Positions 30,230-41,800 of a DNA stretch of 64,000 nucleotides are shown here, in pieces (the first letter of the stretch is position 1; every line of letters begins with the position of its first letter). The position numbers were made by a program, and so were the translations under genes. Below the pieces are notes generated by a model. That model was not told the DNA's origin. It made no database searches and saw only the letters and a list, made by a program, of their open reading frames with translations. The DNA is from Choricystis sp. odSpoLacu1 (taxonomy: Eukaryota; Chlorophyta; Trebouxiophyceae): positions 248,001 through 312,000 of the forward strand of contig OY253658.1 of the NCBI GenBank assembly GCA_958009055.1, in the 5' to 3' direction.

Positions 30230-32039
30230 CGTGATGGTCTGGCGCACGGGCAGGGGGACGGGCTGCCCGTCCACCGCGCGCGGTGTCACCACCCGCAGCA
30301 ACGACGCGAGCACGGTCTTAAACTCCAGTTCAGCCAGGCCGCCCCGGCCCGACCCGGCGGGACACTTGCGCGCGCCCTCGCCAAACGGGAGGAACGCTTT
30401 TAGTGCGGAGGGGGGCGCGGCGGCGGGGTGGCCCGGCAGAAAGCGTTCTGGTTTGAAGTCGAGCGCGGACTCGCCCCACACCGCTGCGTCGCGGTGTAGC
30501 ACGAGCAGCGGGGTCGCCACCCACGTGCGCGCAGGCAGGGCGTGCCCATCGACCACTGAATCCGCCCCCAACTCCCTGGCCAGCATGGGCGCAGGCGGAT
30601 ACAGGCGCAGCGTTTCGCGGAACACGGCGTCGAGGTAGGGAAAGGCGGAGGCGGAGGTGACGATCTCGGCGAGCTGGGAGGTGGGCATGCCGGCGGGCGC
30701 GTTCGCATCGATCTCTGCCACCAGCTTTGAAAGAACCTCCGAGTCCTGTGTTAGACAGAATACCGCAAAAGTCAATGCGTTGCCCGTCGTGTCAGTGCCC
30801 GCGAGGATGGCGAGAAAGCACGACTGCACTATCTCGACGTTGTCAAAGGGGAGGCCCGTTTTTGGGTCCACCGCGCGGGTGCACACGTCCAGAAACGAGC
30901 CTGGGGCCACGCCGGAGCGGAGCGACTTGACTTCGAGTGTCTGGGAGGCAGTAGAATCACCCGCAGCAGCGACGGCGGCCCGGTGGTCGGCCAGCAGGCG
31001 TTCAGCGACGGTGATCACACGGGCGCGGGTCGCGCGCAGCCGTTTCAGCCCCGCGTCGGGGAGCACGGACGCGCCGAACCGAATGAGAGGGGCCGCGACC
31101 GGGAACAGCAGCATCAGAGCACCCCACACCGAGAAGGACAGGCCGTTGACGGACACGATTTCGTCGATGGCGGTGCGCAGTTCGGCGCCGACGGAGCCTG
31201 GTTGGGCAGCGCGAAAATCGACGCCAAACGCGATCGACCCAATCACGTCGAGAGTCGTCGACTTGAAATCGGAAGCAGCGTCCCACTGGCCCCCAGCCTT
31301 GGCCGCTGTAGCCGCGGCACGCTCAGCCAGGGCGTCCGCGTGCGCGGCAACCACGGGTTTCGCCGCATCCAGCGACCCGCGATAAAACATAGGCGACCAC
31401 AGGCGCGACCGCAGCGCGTGGTGGTGCGCGTCGCGCGCGGACAACAGGCTCGCTTTCTCGAAATTAGCATCCTTGCTGCGCCCCCGCCACAGGGTTTGAA
31501 ACGCGGGGCGGTTGTAGTTGGTCAGCAGCGTGTGTCGCACCGCGGACGGAGCCACCGTCATGAAGAAGGGCCGAGTTGCCCCCCACGAGAGCCACGACGG
31601 GCCAAAGGCGGCATGGTCGGCCGCGTGCACGGCGGCGGCGCCGCGCGCACGCAGCACGCGCACGCCGCCGATGAGCCAGGAGGGGGGGCGGCCGGGGACA
31701 GAGCGCAGGCGGTAGCGCTGCCAGGGGTGAAAGCTGTAGACGATGATGGCCTGTGGGGTGGGTTAGGAGGGTTGATCAGGCGGTGATTTGAGGGAGAGAG
31801 ACAGTGCCGCCGCGCCACCTGGTGCCGGTGGGTGGTGCAGCTGGTGGCGGCAGCTCCTCTGACGGCACCGCCACAGCCACAAAAATAAACCGGGAGTGTT
31901 GGAGGGCCAGCTGGTCGAGACGCCTCGCGTCGAAGCATGCCACCCCCTCGCGCGTCTAAATACGCACCGCAACTAGTGCCGCCACAGCCACAACGAACAC
32001 GCGGACAGCGTCCGGCATGCCGGCCAGGGTGGCGAGCAT
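30167..32039 (-). CDS. Cytochrome P450
   Basis: Exons 32039-31968 and 31750-30167 (551 aa). Exon 1 encodes a membrane anchor (MLATLAGMPDAVRVFVVAVAALVA). Exon 2 opens with the hinge WQRYRLRSVPGRPPSWLIG. Conserved elements follow: I-helix AILAGTDTTGNAL (about residue 340), K-helix ETLRLYPPAP with ExxR, the PERF-type FKPERFLPG, and the heme loop FGEGARKCPAG (Cys about residue 486). The residue two after the Cys is Ala rather than the usual Gly. It is a microsomal-type monooxygenase; substrate and CYP clan cannot be assigned from sequence alone. The first 72-nt exon is separated from the catalytic exon by a 217-nt intron. A second copy of its C-terminal codons lies just past the stop. Confidence 0.93.
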
Positions 32040-32183
32040 TTCGGCGGTTGGAGAGGGAGGAGAGCGGAAACCTCACGGACGACTAAAATTCGCGGCGGTG
32101 TGTTTCGCTCTCGGTTTTCATTTTCAACCTCTAAACAAGCCCCCTCTCTCCCAACAAAAATCAAAACTCTCTCAAAGTGCATC

Positions 32184-34529
32184 TCACTCCTTGGGCGGCG
32201 GCCTCGGCGGCGGCGGCGCCGTCCTCACCGCGTCCCCCGCCCACGCTGCCGCGGCAGGCGGCAGCAGCTCGACGTCACCGCCGCTGGAGCCGCGCCGCGG
32301 CGGCGCCCCCGGCGACCGCCCCCTCGTCGTCCGCGGCGCCCGGGACGGCAGTCGAGACCGGGCCGCTGCCGCGGCTGCGGCGGCCGCCAGGGCGTCCATG
32401 TCGGGCGGGCGTTGTTGGTGCTGGGTGCGCGGCGTGGAGCCGTCGCCCGACGCGGCGCCGCGCTCGACGTCGCCGGGGGCGGACCACCGCCCGACCGGGC
32501 GCACAACGACGGCAGGGGCGCTGGAGCCAGTACCACCTCCCTCCACGTCACTGGCTTCTGGAGACGCCAGCACGGCGGACGCGGCGGGAGACGCGGCAAA
32601 CACGCCGCCCCCGCCGGTCGGTAGGCGACTTTCATAAGGCACTGAAAACAGCGACACCGCCGCCATGTCGCCGGGAGGTCCCAACCCCAGCAACGGGCGT
32701 ACAGAGGATCGAGCATCCATGGAGAAATCGTGCACAATGTCGGCCACAAACGAGTTGCAGGAGCGGCGGCGCAGGCGCGCGCGGTCGGACGCGGCGGCGC
32801 GTGGCGGCGACGCTGCGCCGGCGGAGAGTGCGGGCGGGGGGACGCCCGCCCGCCCGTCGGGGGAGGTGCCCAGCGGCACGTCCGACCAGGGCGCGGACGG
32901 CGTGGGGGCCGACCCCAGCACAGCGGCTGATGTGGCGCCAGGGGAGACGGGCGCGGCGGCGCCACCGTCGGTCGAGGGCGGCCGCCCGTCTGGCGACACC
33001 GTGCGCCGCGACGGCACGGGGGACGCTGTCCGCGACGGTGGCCCAGGCTTGCCGTCGGAGCCCAGTTTGTCGACTGCCACGATGGCGGCGGGCGTGGCGG
33101 CGGCTGCGGTCGCGTTCAGGGGGTCGATCGAGGCAGCAGCTGTCCCACCTGCCGCCGCCGCATCGGCGTCGACGTCGCGCCCCGCCGGCGTCAGCAGCCA
33201 CACCCCCACAAACACGAGCCCCACCCCCCCCGCAAACATGAGGGCGGACAGCGTGGTGAAGGAGCGGTACTCACGATAATAAATCATGCCGGAGACGATG
33301 GAGAAGAGGGTCCACGAGATTTGCATCGTCGGTACAATGACGGTCGCGGGGAACAGCCGCAACCCTTTGTTCAACCTCGACACCCAGAACACGGCTGTCA
33401 GAGCCAGGGCCAGCAGGCTGACCCAGAAGAACCAGGACCCCAGTTGCGATTTGCCGTGCAGGGTGGTGCGGAGGAGGGTCGACAGCGCTTTGCAGAAGAG
33501 GACTGATTGGGTGCCGAGCAGTCCTGAAAAGGCAGCATAGGAAATCGGCAGCGACCGGTGCCACCGCGACCGCGCACGAGGCGGTGTGGCGGGATTGGCC
33601 ACCGCCTTCTTGCCCGCGCGGTACAGCCAGTAGGAAAGACCAACACCGACAAACATGAAGACGAGGTAGGTTATATAAGCCGGGTTTCCATACGCCCGCA
33701 CCAACTGGCTCGCCTTCAACAAGTCAGACGCGTGCGACCCAAAGGAAACGAGCAGGATGCAGCCGCCCACGATGAGGGCGGTGGCGCCCAGGACGCGCCA
33801 GGTGACGCGCTCCCCCAAGACGAAGCGCGCGAAGACGACGTTGGACACAAACTGGACTGAGCCCAGGGCGGCGAGCAGGGATTGAGCGGCAAAGCCAAAG
33901 GAGACAAAGTTGAGGATGTTGCCGACGGCGAAGAGGGAGATGCCGGCCTGCCACTCGTGGAAGCAACTGGTGTGGGTAGGTGGGGGTGGGTGAGCCGCAC
34001 ACACACAACGAAATCCCTCACACACCAGCCCACCCCACACACAAACACACACTCACCGCACGGGGCGGGCGGGCTTGCCCGCGTCCTCGATGGCTTGGCG
34101 CCGGTTGTGGCCCAGCTTCATGAGGTTCTGTGAGAAAAGAGGGAAAAGGGTGCGTGAGAAAAACTGCCGACCAGAGGGAAGCGAAAAAAGACACGTACAC
34201 ACGCTCTCTCAACACCATGAGAAGGCTCACCGTGCCCAGGTTGATGAGGACGGACCCAATCTGTGTGCGGGGAGGGAGGGCGCGCGTGTGTCAGAGAGAG
34301 CCGTTGTGGTGTGGGCGCCGCGCGTGTATACACGCGCACAACGCTTTCTCCTCCCACGCGCCCGCGCCACGACAGCATGTGGCTGTCTCCCAGAGCGCGT
34401 CAACCAGACAGCTGGACGCGCGAGTGGCGCGGGGGAGGAGGGGCGTGTGTGTGCAGCACACAGCAATGATGCGATGCCCTCCACTCGCACCAGGTTGACC
34501 ACCGCGCCCACGACCCAGGTGGGGGCCAT
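32184..34529 (-). CDS. NIPA-like (DUF803) multi-pass transporter with long disordered C-terminal tail
   Basis: Four exons: 34529-34491, 34260-34231, 34127-34057 and 33966-32184 (640 aa). The first three tiny exons splice into MAPTWVVGAVVNLIGSVLINLGTNLMKLGHNRR, the start of a NIPA/DMT-fold protein. Then come AVGNILNFVSFGFAAQSLLAALGSVQFVSNVVFARFVLGERVTW (split DMT signature) and further TM helices, including ATALIVGGCILLVSFG and YITYLVFMFVGVGLSYWLY. The core is about 308 aa. The remaining 332 aa (from RDVDADAAAA) are disordered, Pro/Ser/Ala-rich and likely cytoplasmic; NIPA proteins usually lack such a long tail. Family members move Mg2+ across plasma or endosomal membranes; this distant subgroup's substrate is unproven. 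Confidence 0.8.
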
Positions 34530-34787
34530 GGTCGCTGGGATGGGTGAGGGATGCCGTGCTTGGAGACCAAGAGGAGCGAGAGCGGTTTTGGGGGGGGGGG
34601 GGGGGGGGGGGGGGCGGGGGGGAGAGAAGTCCCCGCGTGGTGAGAGGGACGCGCTTTTCGTCGACACACCTGCATTGGCTTTTCTCTTCGCCCTGTGGCG
34701 TGGGCAGCGCACCGCCTCTCTCCCGCCAGCGCGGTGGGAGAGAGAGAGAGCACACGCTCCCATACACTGCGCCCCCACCCCACACCA
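34530..34787. promoter_or_regulatory. Divergent NIPA-like/ATG13 upstream region with G25 run
   Basis: 258 bp separate the two start codons. The region contains a 25-base G run at 34590-34614 followed by C and five more G's. No coding exon is evident. Confidence 0.4.
34590..34614 (+). repeat. Poly-G run (G25)
   Basis: The longest homopolymer in the window, in a 258-bp divergent promoter. It has high G-quadruplex potential and uncertain true length. Confidence 0.9.
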
Positions 34788-37044
34788 ATGGCCACCACCC
34801 CCGCGCCGCGCTCGGCCGCGACCTCCATTGTTGCCGAGTTTGCGGCGCGCGCGGTGGGCGTGCTGGCGGGCGCCCGCCTGGCGAGTGAGGAGGAGCGAGG
34901 CGGCAGCCCTGCGCCCCGGGCGCGGGTGTGGGTGAGTGGAGGGTGGTGGTGTCGAGAGAGAAGGGTGACGCCGCGCGCCCCTCCTCTGTGCCCCGACACG
35001 GTCCCCCACACCTCACCCTTCCTACCCACACACCACAGTTCAACCTCGACGCCCCGCCCCCACCCTCCGCCGCCGCCGCGGTGGCGGGCGTGCGCGCCGC
35101 GCCGACCGGCCCCCCCATCGTCGTCGACGTGTTGTTCGCGCCGCGCGATGGCGGCGCCTCTTCAACACACGCCGCCACCACCAGCGCCTGCCCACCCCCC
35201 CTCGGCGAAGCAGAGGAGGCCGGCCGCACCCTGCTGGAACGGTGGTGGGTGGTGGTGGACGCGGTGGAGGCGCAGCGAGGGTCGTCGACGTCGTCGTCGG
35301 CCGCTGCGGCCGCGTCTTCATCCCCCACCCACCACCACCACGACCCCACCGCCGCCCTCTACAAACGCCTCGCCGTCCTCCTACGCTCCGTGGCCGCGCT
35401 GGCCACCTCCTTGCCCGCTTCTCGTGCCGCGGCAGGCGCTGCGGCGGGGGCGCCGTACAGCATCGAGGTGCGCGTCTCGCGCGGCGTCGGCGGCGGCGCG
35501 GGCGTCGCGCTCTCCGACCGCCCCGCCGCTGCGGCCGCTGCGGCCACGGGCGGCCGGTTCGCGGCCCTCGACCTGCCCCCCGTCCCCGTGCCGGGGGGAG
35601 GACGCGTGCGGGTGGGGGTGGCCCACCGCCACGCGGCCGCGGTGGCCGCTCTCGACAGCGCCGCGGGGGGCGGCGGCGTCGTCGTGGGGGGTGGCGGCGG
35701 CGCGACCCGGCGCGCCTGCCCCCCTCCCCTCGCCCCCCCCCCTCCTCCCTTCCTCCCCCTCCCCCCCCCCACGCCGGGTTTTGGGGGGGGCGCGACCTGG
35801 CGCGCCGGTCGTGGAGTGGGCGCGCCGCGAGCGTGGGCGCGCCGCCGTCGCCGCTCGCGGCGGGCGCGGTCGCCGCCGCCTCTGCCGCCGCGGGGGCGGC
35901 CGCCGCTCTAGTCACGGGCATGTCTGACTTGTTAGCGACTGCTGCCTCCAGCGTGGCCAGCAGTGGCGCGTCTACGCCGCGCCGCGCGCCCGCGTCGCCC
36001 GCGCCGCAGGCGGTGGCGCCGGCGCAACAACCGCGCGCGGCCGCCGTGCCGCCGCCTTCAGCCCCTGTCTCCATCCCGGGAGCGCGCGCCTACGCTGTGC
36101 GCGCGGTGCGGTCCACCGCCGACCTGGCGGGGCGGGCGTCGGCAGAGCTGGCGCAGGGCGGAGGGTCGGTTGGGCGCCCCCCGACCGGGGGTGGCGGCGG
36201 CGCCTCTGCGCCCGCCGGCTCTGCACCGCGCGCGTCCACCCGCCTGGCCGTGGCGCCCTCTCCACCCACAGCGGTCGGGTTTGTGGCACCCAGCATGATG
36301 GCGTCGTCGCCCGCCCCCCGGCGGTCGTCCCCGCTCGACCCTTCATCCTCATCCGCTGACGCGCCGCCCTCGCTCGGCCGCCCGCCGCTCGCGCGCCCCT
36401 CGCCCTCGCTGCCGCCGTCGCCCGTCACCCTGCCGTTTGTGTCGTTGCCTGATTCGCCCGCGGTGGGGGGTGGAGGCGGCGGCAGCAGTGGCGGCAGCAG
36501 CGCGCCGCGCGGGTTTACCCAGCCGTCCCTTCTCTCCGCGCGCTGGGGCGGCCTCTCACGCGCGGCGTCGGGGGACGGCCTCGCCCCCCCCGCCTGGCCC
36601 CCACTGTCCGTGTCCCCTCTGTCTAGCAGCCTGCTGTCATCCTCCACGCCTCTGGGGGCGGCGGCGGCTGCGGCGGCCGCGGCGCGGGGGGGCGGGCGGC
36701 TGGCGTCGCCCGGGGCGGCCGCGTCGTCGCCTGCGGCGCGCCGCGGCGCGGTCGCCCTGCTGCCAGCGCCGCCGCTGCCGGCCGCCACTGCCGCGCCTCC
36801 ACCCACGCCCCCTCCCACCCTGCTGGATGGTGGCGACGACGGTCTCCCCTTTGCGCTGGACGCGGACGACGCACCCCCCCGGGCCGTCGCAGCCCTGCTG
36901 GCCTCCCTCGACGCGGCCGACCGGGCGGGCGGCGCCACCGCCGCCGCCTCCGACTCTGACGGCGACGCGCCACTGGGGCGTGTGCTGACGGTGGCGGACG
37001 GGCTGGCGCGCGTGGCGGCGCTGGGGGCGGGCTTTTCTTCTTGA
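34788..37044 (+). CDS. ATG13: Autophagy protein ATG13
   Basis: Exons 34788-34931 and 35039-37044. The HORMA-type domain matches plant ATG13: VAEFAARAVGVLAGARL, then WFNLDAP, IVVDVLFAP, GRTLLERWWVVVD, ALYKRLAVLLRSVAALATSLPASR, YSIEVRVS and a FAALDLPPVPVPGGGRVRVGVAH strand. A long Ser/Pro-rich disordered region follows. The C-terminus carries GGDDGLPFALDADDAP, the conserved DDLPFA-type motif of ATG13 tails. It is the regulatory subunit of the ATG1/ULK1 kinase complex that starts autophagosome formation downstream of TOR. The HORMA part and the tail are in different frames. The net shift is two surplus bases (or one missing) in the homopolymer-rich stretch 35700-35800; correcting it gives about 715 aa. 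Confidence 0.85.
35700..35800 (+). other. Frame break region in ATG13
   Basis: The HORMA frame must pass into the tail frame somewhere here. There are two C10 runs (35733-35742 and 35761-35770) and a G8 run (35783-35790). Two single-base surpluses would restore one frame. No AG acceptor suits an intron. Confidence 0.6.
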
Positions 37045-37262
37045 TTTTTATTTTTATTTTTATTGTTGCCGCCAACCACCCCCCACACCTGTATCACTTT
37101 TCACACAATCAACCCATTTGTATGCTTGCAAACCACATCCACTCACACCCACACATTGAATAAAAAAGGCGCAAACTCTCGCGCCGTCGTTTAGTTTTAT
37201 CGTTCCGCCACAAAAACCAAAACCAAAACCTCGTTTCCGTTCTTTCTCTCTCTCTCTCATCA

Positions 37263-38709
37263 TCAATCAGACATGGGGCTGCGCCCCCGGCGGTCGCCAC
37301 CACCGCCGCCCGCGGGCGACCGCCCCCGGCGCGGTGGCGAGCGCGACGGGGAGCGGCGGCGCCGGTCGTCGCGCGGGGGGGTGCGGCGGCGGGGCGGCGT
37401 GCGTGAGCGCCGGCGCGGCGCGTCGCGGCGCGGCGACCGGGAGCGCGACCGCCGGTGGTCGCGGCGGGGGGAGCGGGACGAGCGGCGCCTGTCGTCGTCG
37501 CGGCGGCCGGCGTAGCGGCCGCCGCGGTCGTCGTCGCGGCCGCCGTAGCCGCCGCCAGAGTAGCCGCCGCGGTCGCCGCCGTAGCCACCGCCGCCATACC
37601 CGCCGCCGTAGCCGCCCCCGCCGTAGCCGGCCCCGCCGTAGCCGCCCCCGCCGTAGCCGCCACCACCGTAGCCGCCACCACCGTAGCCGCCGCGAGCGGG
37701 GGGGGCACCCCAGCCGCCACCGCCGCCGCCCCACCCGCCACGGCGCGGAGGCGGCGGCCCGCGGTCGCGTCGCGGCGCCCGCACCGCCTCCACGGGGCGC
37801 AGCTCCTTCTCGGCGGTGCCGTCGTCCCGGGTGACGCGGACAACAGCATCCGTGCCGCGGGAGCGGAGGGGGGCGCCGTCCAGGTCGGACACCGCGCGGT
37901 CGGCTTCTTCGGCGGTCGCGAAATCGACCACACCGACGAGGCCCGCCTCACCACCCCCCTCCGCCGCCGCGGGCGCGTGGTACACCTGGGTGTGGGTCAC
38001 GGTGCCCGCTTTGCGGGCAAAGTCTTTGAGGTCTTGCCACGAGGTGCCGGCGGGGAGGCCGTCGACGCGCGCGCGGTGGTCGGTGCGGCGCGTGACGGTG
38101 CCCGCGCCGCCGCGCTTGCCGCCGTGCGCCAGCTCGGCGCGCAGCGTGTTGCCCTTCATGTCGGAGCCGGTGATGGCGGTGACGGCTTCGGTGGCTTGGG
38201 ACGCGTCGGCGAGCTCGACAAAGGCAAAGCTGTGGTGGGAGGAGGGAGGGGTCAAGAGGGGGGGGGGGGGGGGGATTTTTGACGGCAGCGCAAAACACCC
38301 ACACGCCTCTCTCCTCTCTCCTCTCTCCCACACAACCACCACCACCACACTCACTAGGGCGGCCGCGACAGCTTCTTCAAGTCGACCGCGGTGACGGTGT
38401 AGGCGGAGAAGGCAGTGCGCACGTCTTCGTCGCTCACGTCTGCGGGCAGGTTGCCGACGAACACGACGCGCGAGGGCGCGGGGGCGGCGGCACCGGTGTC
38501 TGGAGGAAAGTGTGTGGTGTGTGTGAGTGCGAAAGGGGGTGCGAAATCGGGCGAGGTGAGAGGCGGGAAGGCGGGCGCGGACGGCGACCAGGGCGGCATG
38601 GGCGGGAAGCGGTCGGCGCCGTGCGCCGTCGCGCTCCGCCCCACACGGGCGCCGCGTCTCCCGATCCGGAGGCACTAGGGCTGCTGCCCGTCCAGGACGC
38701 ACCAGACAT
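37263..38709 (-). CDS. SR splicing factor (SRSF1/SR34-like, two RRMs, Gly-Tyr repeats, RS tail)
   Basis: Exons 38709-38703 (7 nt), 38499-38355 and 38229-37263 (372 aa). The 7-nt first exon supplies ATG TCT G, giving MSDTGAAAPAPSRVVFVGNLP. RRM1 (about residues 10-80) has RNP2 VVFVGNLP and RNP1 FAFVEL. RRM2 (about 95-170) contains SWQDLKDFAR, the SWQDLKD signature of SRSF1-type pseudo-RRMs, which decides the subfamily. Then comes a Gly/Tyr-rich stretch with many GGYGGG repeats (about residues 205-285), and an RS-rich tail (RSRSRSPRRD, RSPSRSPPRR) ending RSPMSD. The Gly-Tyr block between RRM2 and the RS domain is unusual for SRSF1-type proteins. It is a nuclear splicing regulator. Confidence 0.92.
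38258..38274 (+). repeat. Poly-G run (G17) in an SR-gene intron
   Basis: A C17 run in the sense strand of the second SR intron, close to the acceptor. Confidence 0.9.
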
Positions 38710-38864
38710 GGGGCGCAGCTGCTTGTAGGAAGCGTAATCCGCGCGGAGGAAAGAGAAAAAGGGGGGGAGAGTTTGCCATCTGTTTTTCGTTGCTGCCGTC
38801 TCTCTCGCTCACTCGCTCGGTCCCCCCCCACCCCCACCCCCCAACCCCCCCACCCTCTCCTCTC

Positions 38865-41800
38865 CTACAGCGCTCTCTGCCCCGCGCGCCGCGCGCCGCG
38901 CGCGCCGACCACCGCCGCTGCCAACCCGACCACCCCGCCCACCGCCAACCACCGGGCCGACTCCAGGGGGGACGCGACAGCCGCCAGCACGGCTAGAGGC
39001 GTGACCGCGATGGCGGCCAGGGGGTGGGGGGGGCGCCCGGAGCGCCACGCGCAGGGCGCGAGCACAGCGTGTGGCGCGACTGCCGCCGCCACCAGGAAGG
39101 CAGCCCTGGCGGCCGCGGGGCCGTAGCTGCTGCGCATCATGCCGCTGCCGCCATCCAGGTCGGGGAAGCCGGCTGCCGCCGCCTGGACGCGGGCGTCCGC
39201 GTCGGCCGCGAGACCCGAAGCAGCGTGCCACGCGAGTGTCAGTGCTGCCGCCGCGGACGGCGGCCCATACCGCGCCCCATCCTCCAGCCAGGGCGCCAGG
39301 GCGGCGTCCGGGCCCAGCAGGAGCAGGGCGACGGGGGCGACGGCCAGCAGGGCGGGCGGCGCGGTGGACGGGCCTCCAGCCGACGCGAGGAGGAGGAGAT
39401 AGCCTCCGACCGCGGCCGCGTTGGCCGCGGTCGGCAGCCACGCCAGCCCCGCCGGCGCCAGCGCGCGCGCGGCCGCGCCCGCTGGGCCGGCTGTGGTGAC
39501 CGCGGCCGCGGCCGCGGCAAAGGGGACGGCGCCGGGGGGGAGGCAAGCTGCTAGGAAGGGCGCGAGCGGCGCGGCGGCGCCGCGGCGCGAGCGGGCGCTG
39601 CCGCCGGCATCGCCTCGCGCGGCAGCAGAACAGCGCAGCTTGAAGGCAAGCGCCAGAAGCAAGCACTCTGCCGCTGCCACGGTCAACAGGGCGGCCCGCG
39701 CGGCGGCGGCTGCATCGTCGGCGGCCGCCGCGTCGGCGTCGGGGAAGAGGCGCGGCACGGTGTGCGCGCGCGGCGGGGACGCGCGCAACGCGAGGCCTGC
39801 TGCCGCTAAAGCACCAGCCCAGCCAATCAAACACACCACCAGAGCGGCGCCCGCGGCCCGGCCGCGCGAGCGGGCGGTCAGGGTGGCCAGGGCAAGGGCG
39901 ACGGCTGATGCTAGCAACCCCGCTTGCGCGGCGGGCACGCCCGGCAGGCTGGCCCCCGCCACGTACGCGCCCACCGAGGCAGCCGCCCCCGCGGCCAGGG
40001 CCACCGACTGGGCGGCCGCCAGAGCGGCTGCGCGGCGGGGGCGGCCGCCCGCGGCGGCGGCCGCAGCGGCCGCGCCACCAGCGAGAAGCAGCCACCCGCC
40101 GCCCGTGGCGCCGTCGCCGCCGTCGTCCAGTGTCCAGACGCCCGCGTCGGGGGTATGGCCGCTATCCCACAGGGTGGAGTTGATGGTGGATGCAAAGGCA
40201 GAGGGCAGAGCAGGCCCCAACACCAGCGCCAACGCCCCTGCTGCCGTCGCGGCGGCCGCGACGCGGCGTTGCGCGCCCCCCACCCCCGCCGCCACCGCGG
40301 CCGCCAGGCAGGGGGCGGCCGCCGCCAGCAGGACGGCCCCCGCTGCCGCGCCGTCGGAAGGAGGGAAGCCGGCTGCGTCGGCGAGAGCGTCAAAGGCGAT
40401 GGTGCGGGCGCACCAGGCGACGCCCACGGCAGCCGCGCTCGCCACGGCCGCACCGCCCACAGACAGTGTGGCGGCGCCACCGCCCTCACTCTGGCGCTGG
40501 GCCCACAGCCCGCGCACAGCGGGTGTCACGGCAGCCGCGTACGCAGCGACAACGGGCGCGGGGCGGGCGTCGGGCAGGAGGACCATGCAAGTTTTCGCAG
40601 CGGCGACGGCTGCAGCCACCGCGGCGACCGACGGAGGCGCCAACCCAGCCCGCCCCAGCGCCCGCGCCGCCAGCACCAGGGCGGCCGACGTCGCTACCAC
40701 CGCGTAAGCGGGGTAGAGTTCGGGCCCCGCGTCGGCGTCGGGGGAAGCATCTCCCGCAAACAGCCGCTGCTCCACGACCGTCAACGCGGCGACGCACGCG
40801 ATCAGCGCGCACCCCGTGGCCGCGCGAGCGGCTGCGCCCGCGCTGCCGCACCCCCCGCGCCTGGCTGCTGCTGTCGCCGCGGCGGGCAGGGCCAGGGCGG
40901 GGGCGGCGAGGGCGACCGCGGCGGTCACAGCAGACCGCAGGGCAGCACCATCCGGGGTCGCGGGATCCAGAAAGCCGTAGTGGTGGTGCCCAAACCAGGC
41001 GAGAGAGGCGAGGGTGCCGGCCGCAAACACGGTATAGTCGCGCAGGGAGGACGATTCCCAATAGAGAGCAAGGCCTGCGGCTGCCGCGAGAGGCGCGGGC
41101 ACCGCCCACACCTGCATGCCTGCCGCCAGCCCGCCAGCCCCCGCCGCGATGACGAGGGCGGGGCCGACGGCGGCTGCCGTGACGGCATCCCCGAGGGAGG
41201 GGCCGGCGTCGGTGGCGTCGGTGGCCAGGCCGGCTGCGTGCAGGGCGAGCGCCACGCCGGCCGGCAGGGCGGCCGCTGTTGTGACGACGTAGGACCAGGG
41301 AGGAGGCAGGGCGATGTACTGGCCCGCCGCACGGAACAGGACGCGAAACTCAAAGCCCAAGACAGCGGCGGCGGCGGCGACGATGACGAGCAGACGGCGC
41401 AGCGCGCGCGCGCCGCGCGGGGAGAGAGGCGCCCACCACAGCCCGCTGGGGGGGACCGCCAGCGCCAACACTGGCGCCGACGCCAGCAGCAGCAGGGCGG
41501 CCGCATGCACATCCTGGGCCAGCAGGCGGCGGTGGATGCAGGTGTATTGGAGGGGAGGAAGCAGAATGAACAAGACCGCCGCGCGTGCTGCATCGCCTCG
41601 CGCCACGACAGGCCTCGCCGTGCCCCCCCCCGCCGCAAACGAGGATGGCAGGGGCGTCGCCAGCGCGTGGTAGAGCCCCCCCAGGGCGACCGCCGTGGCA
41701 AAGGGGGCGGCGTGGGGGGGGAGCGAGGTGAGCGTGGTGAGGGAGATTGCGGCCGCGCCCAGCGGCAGCGCCGCGCCCACCACCGCCCGCTCCAGCGCCA

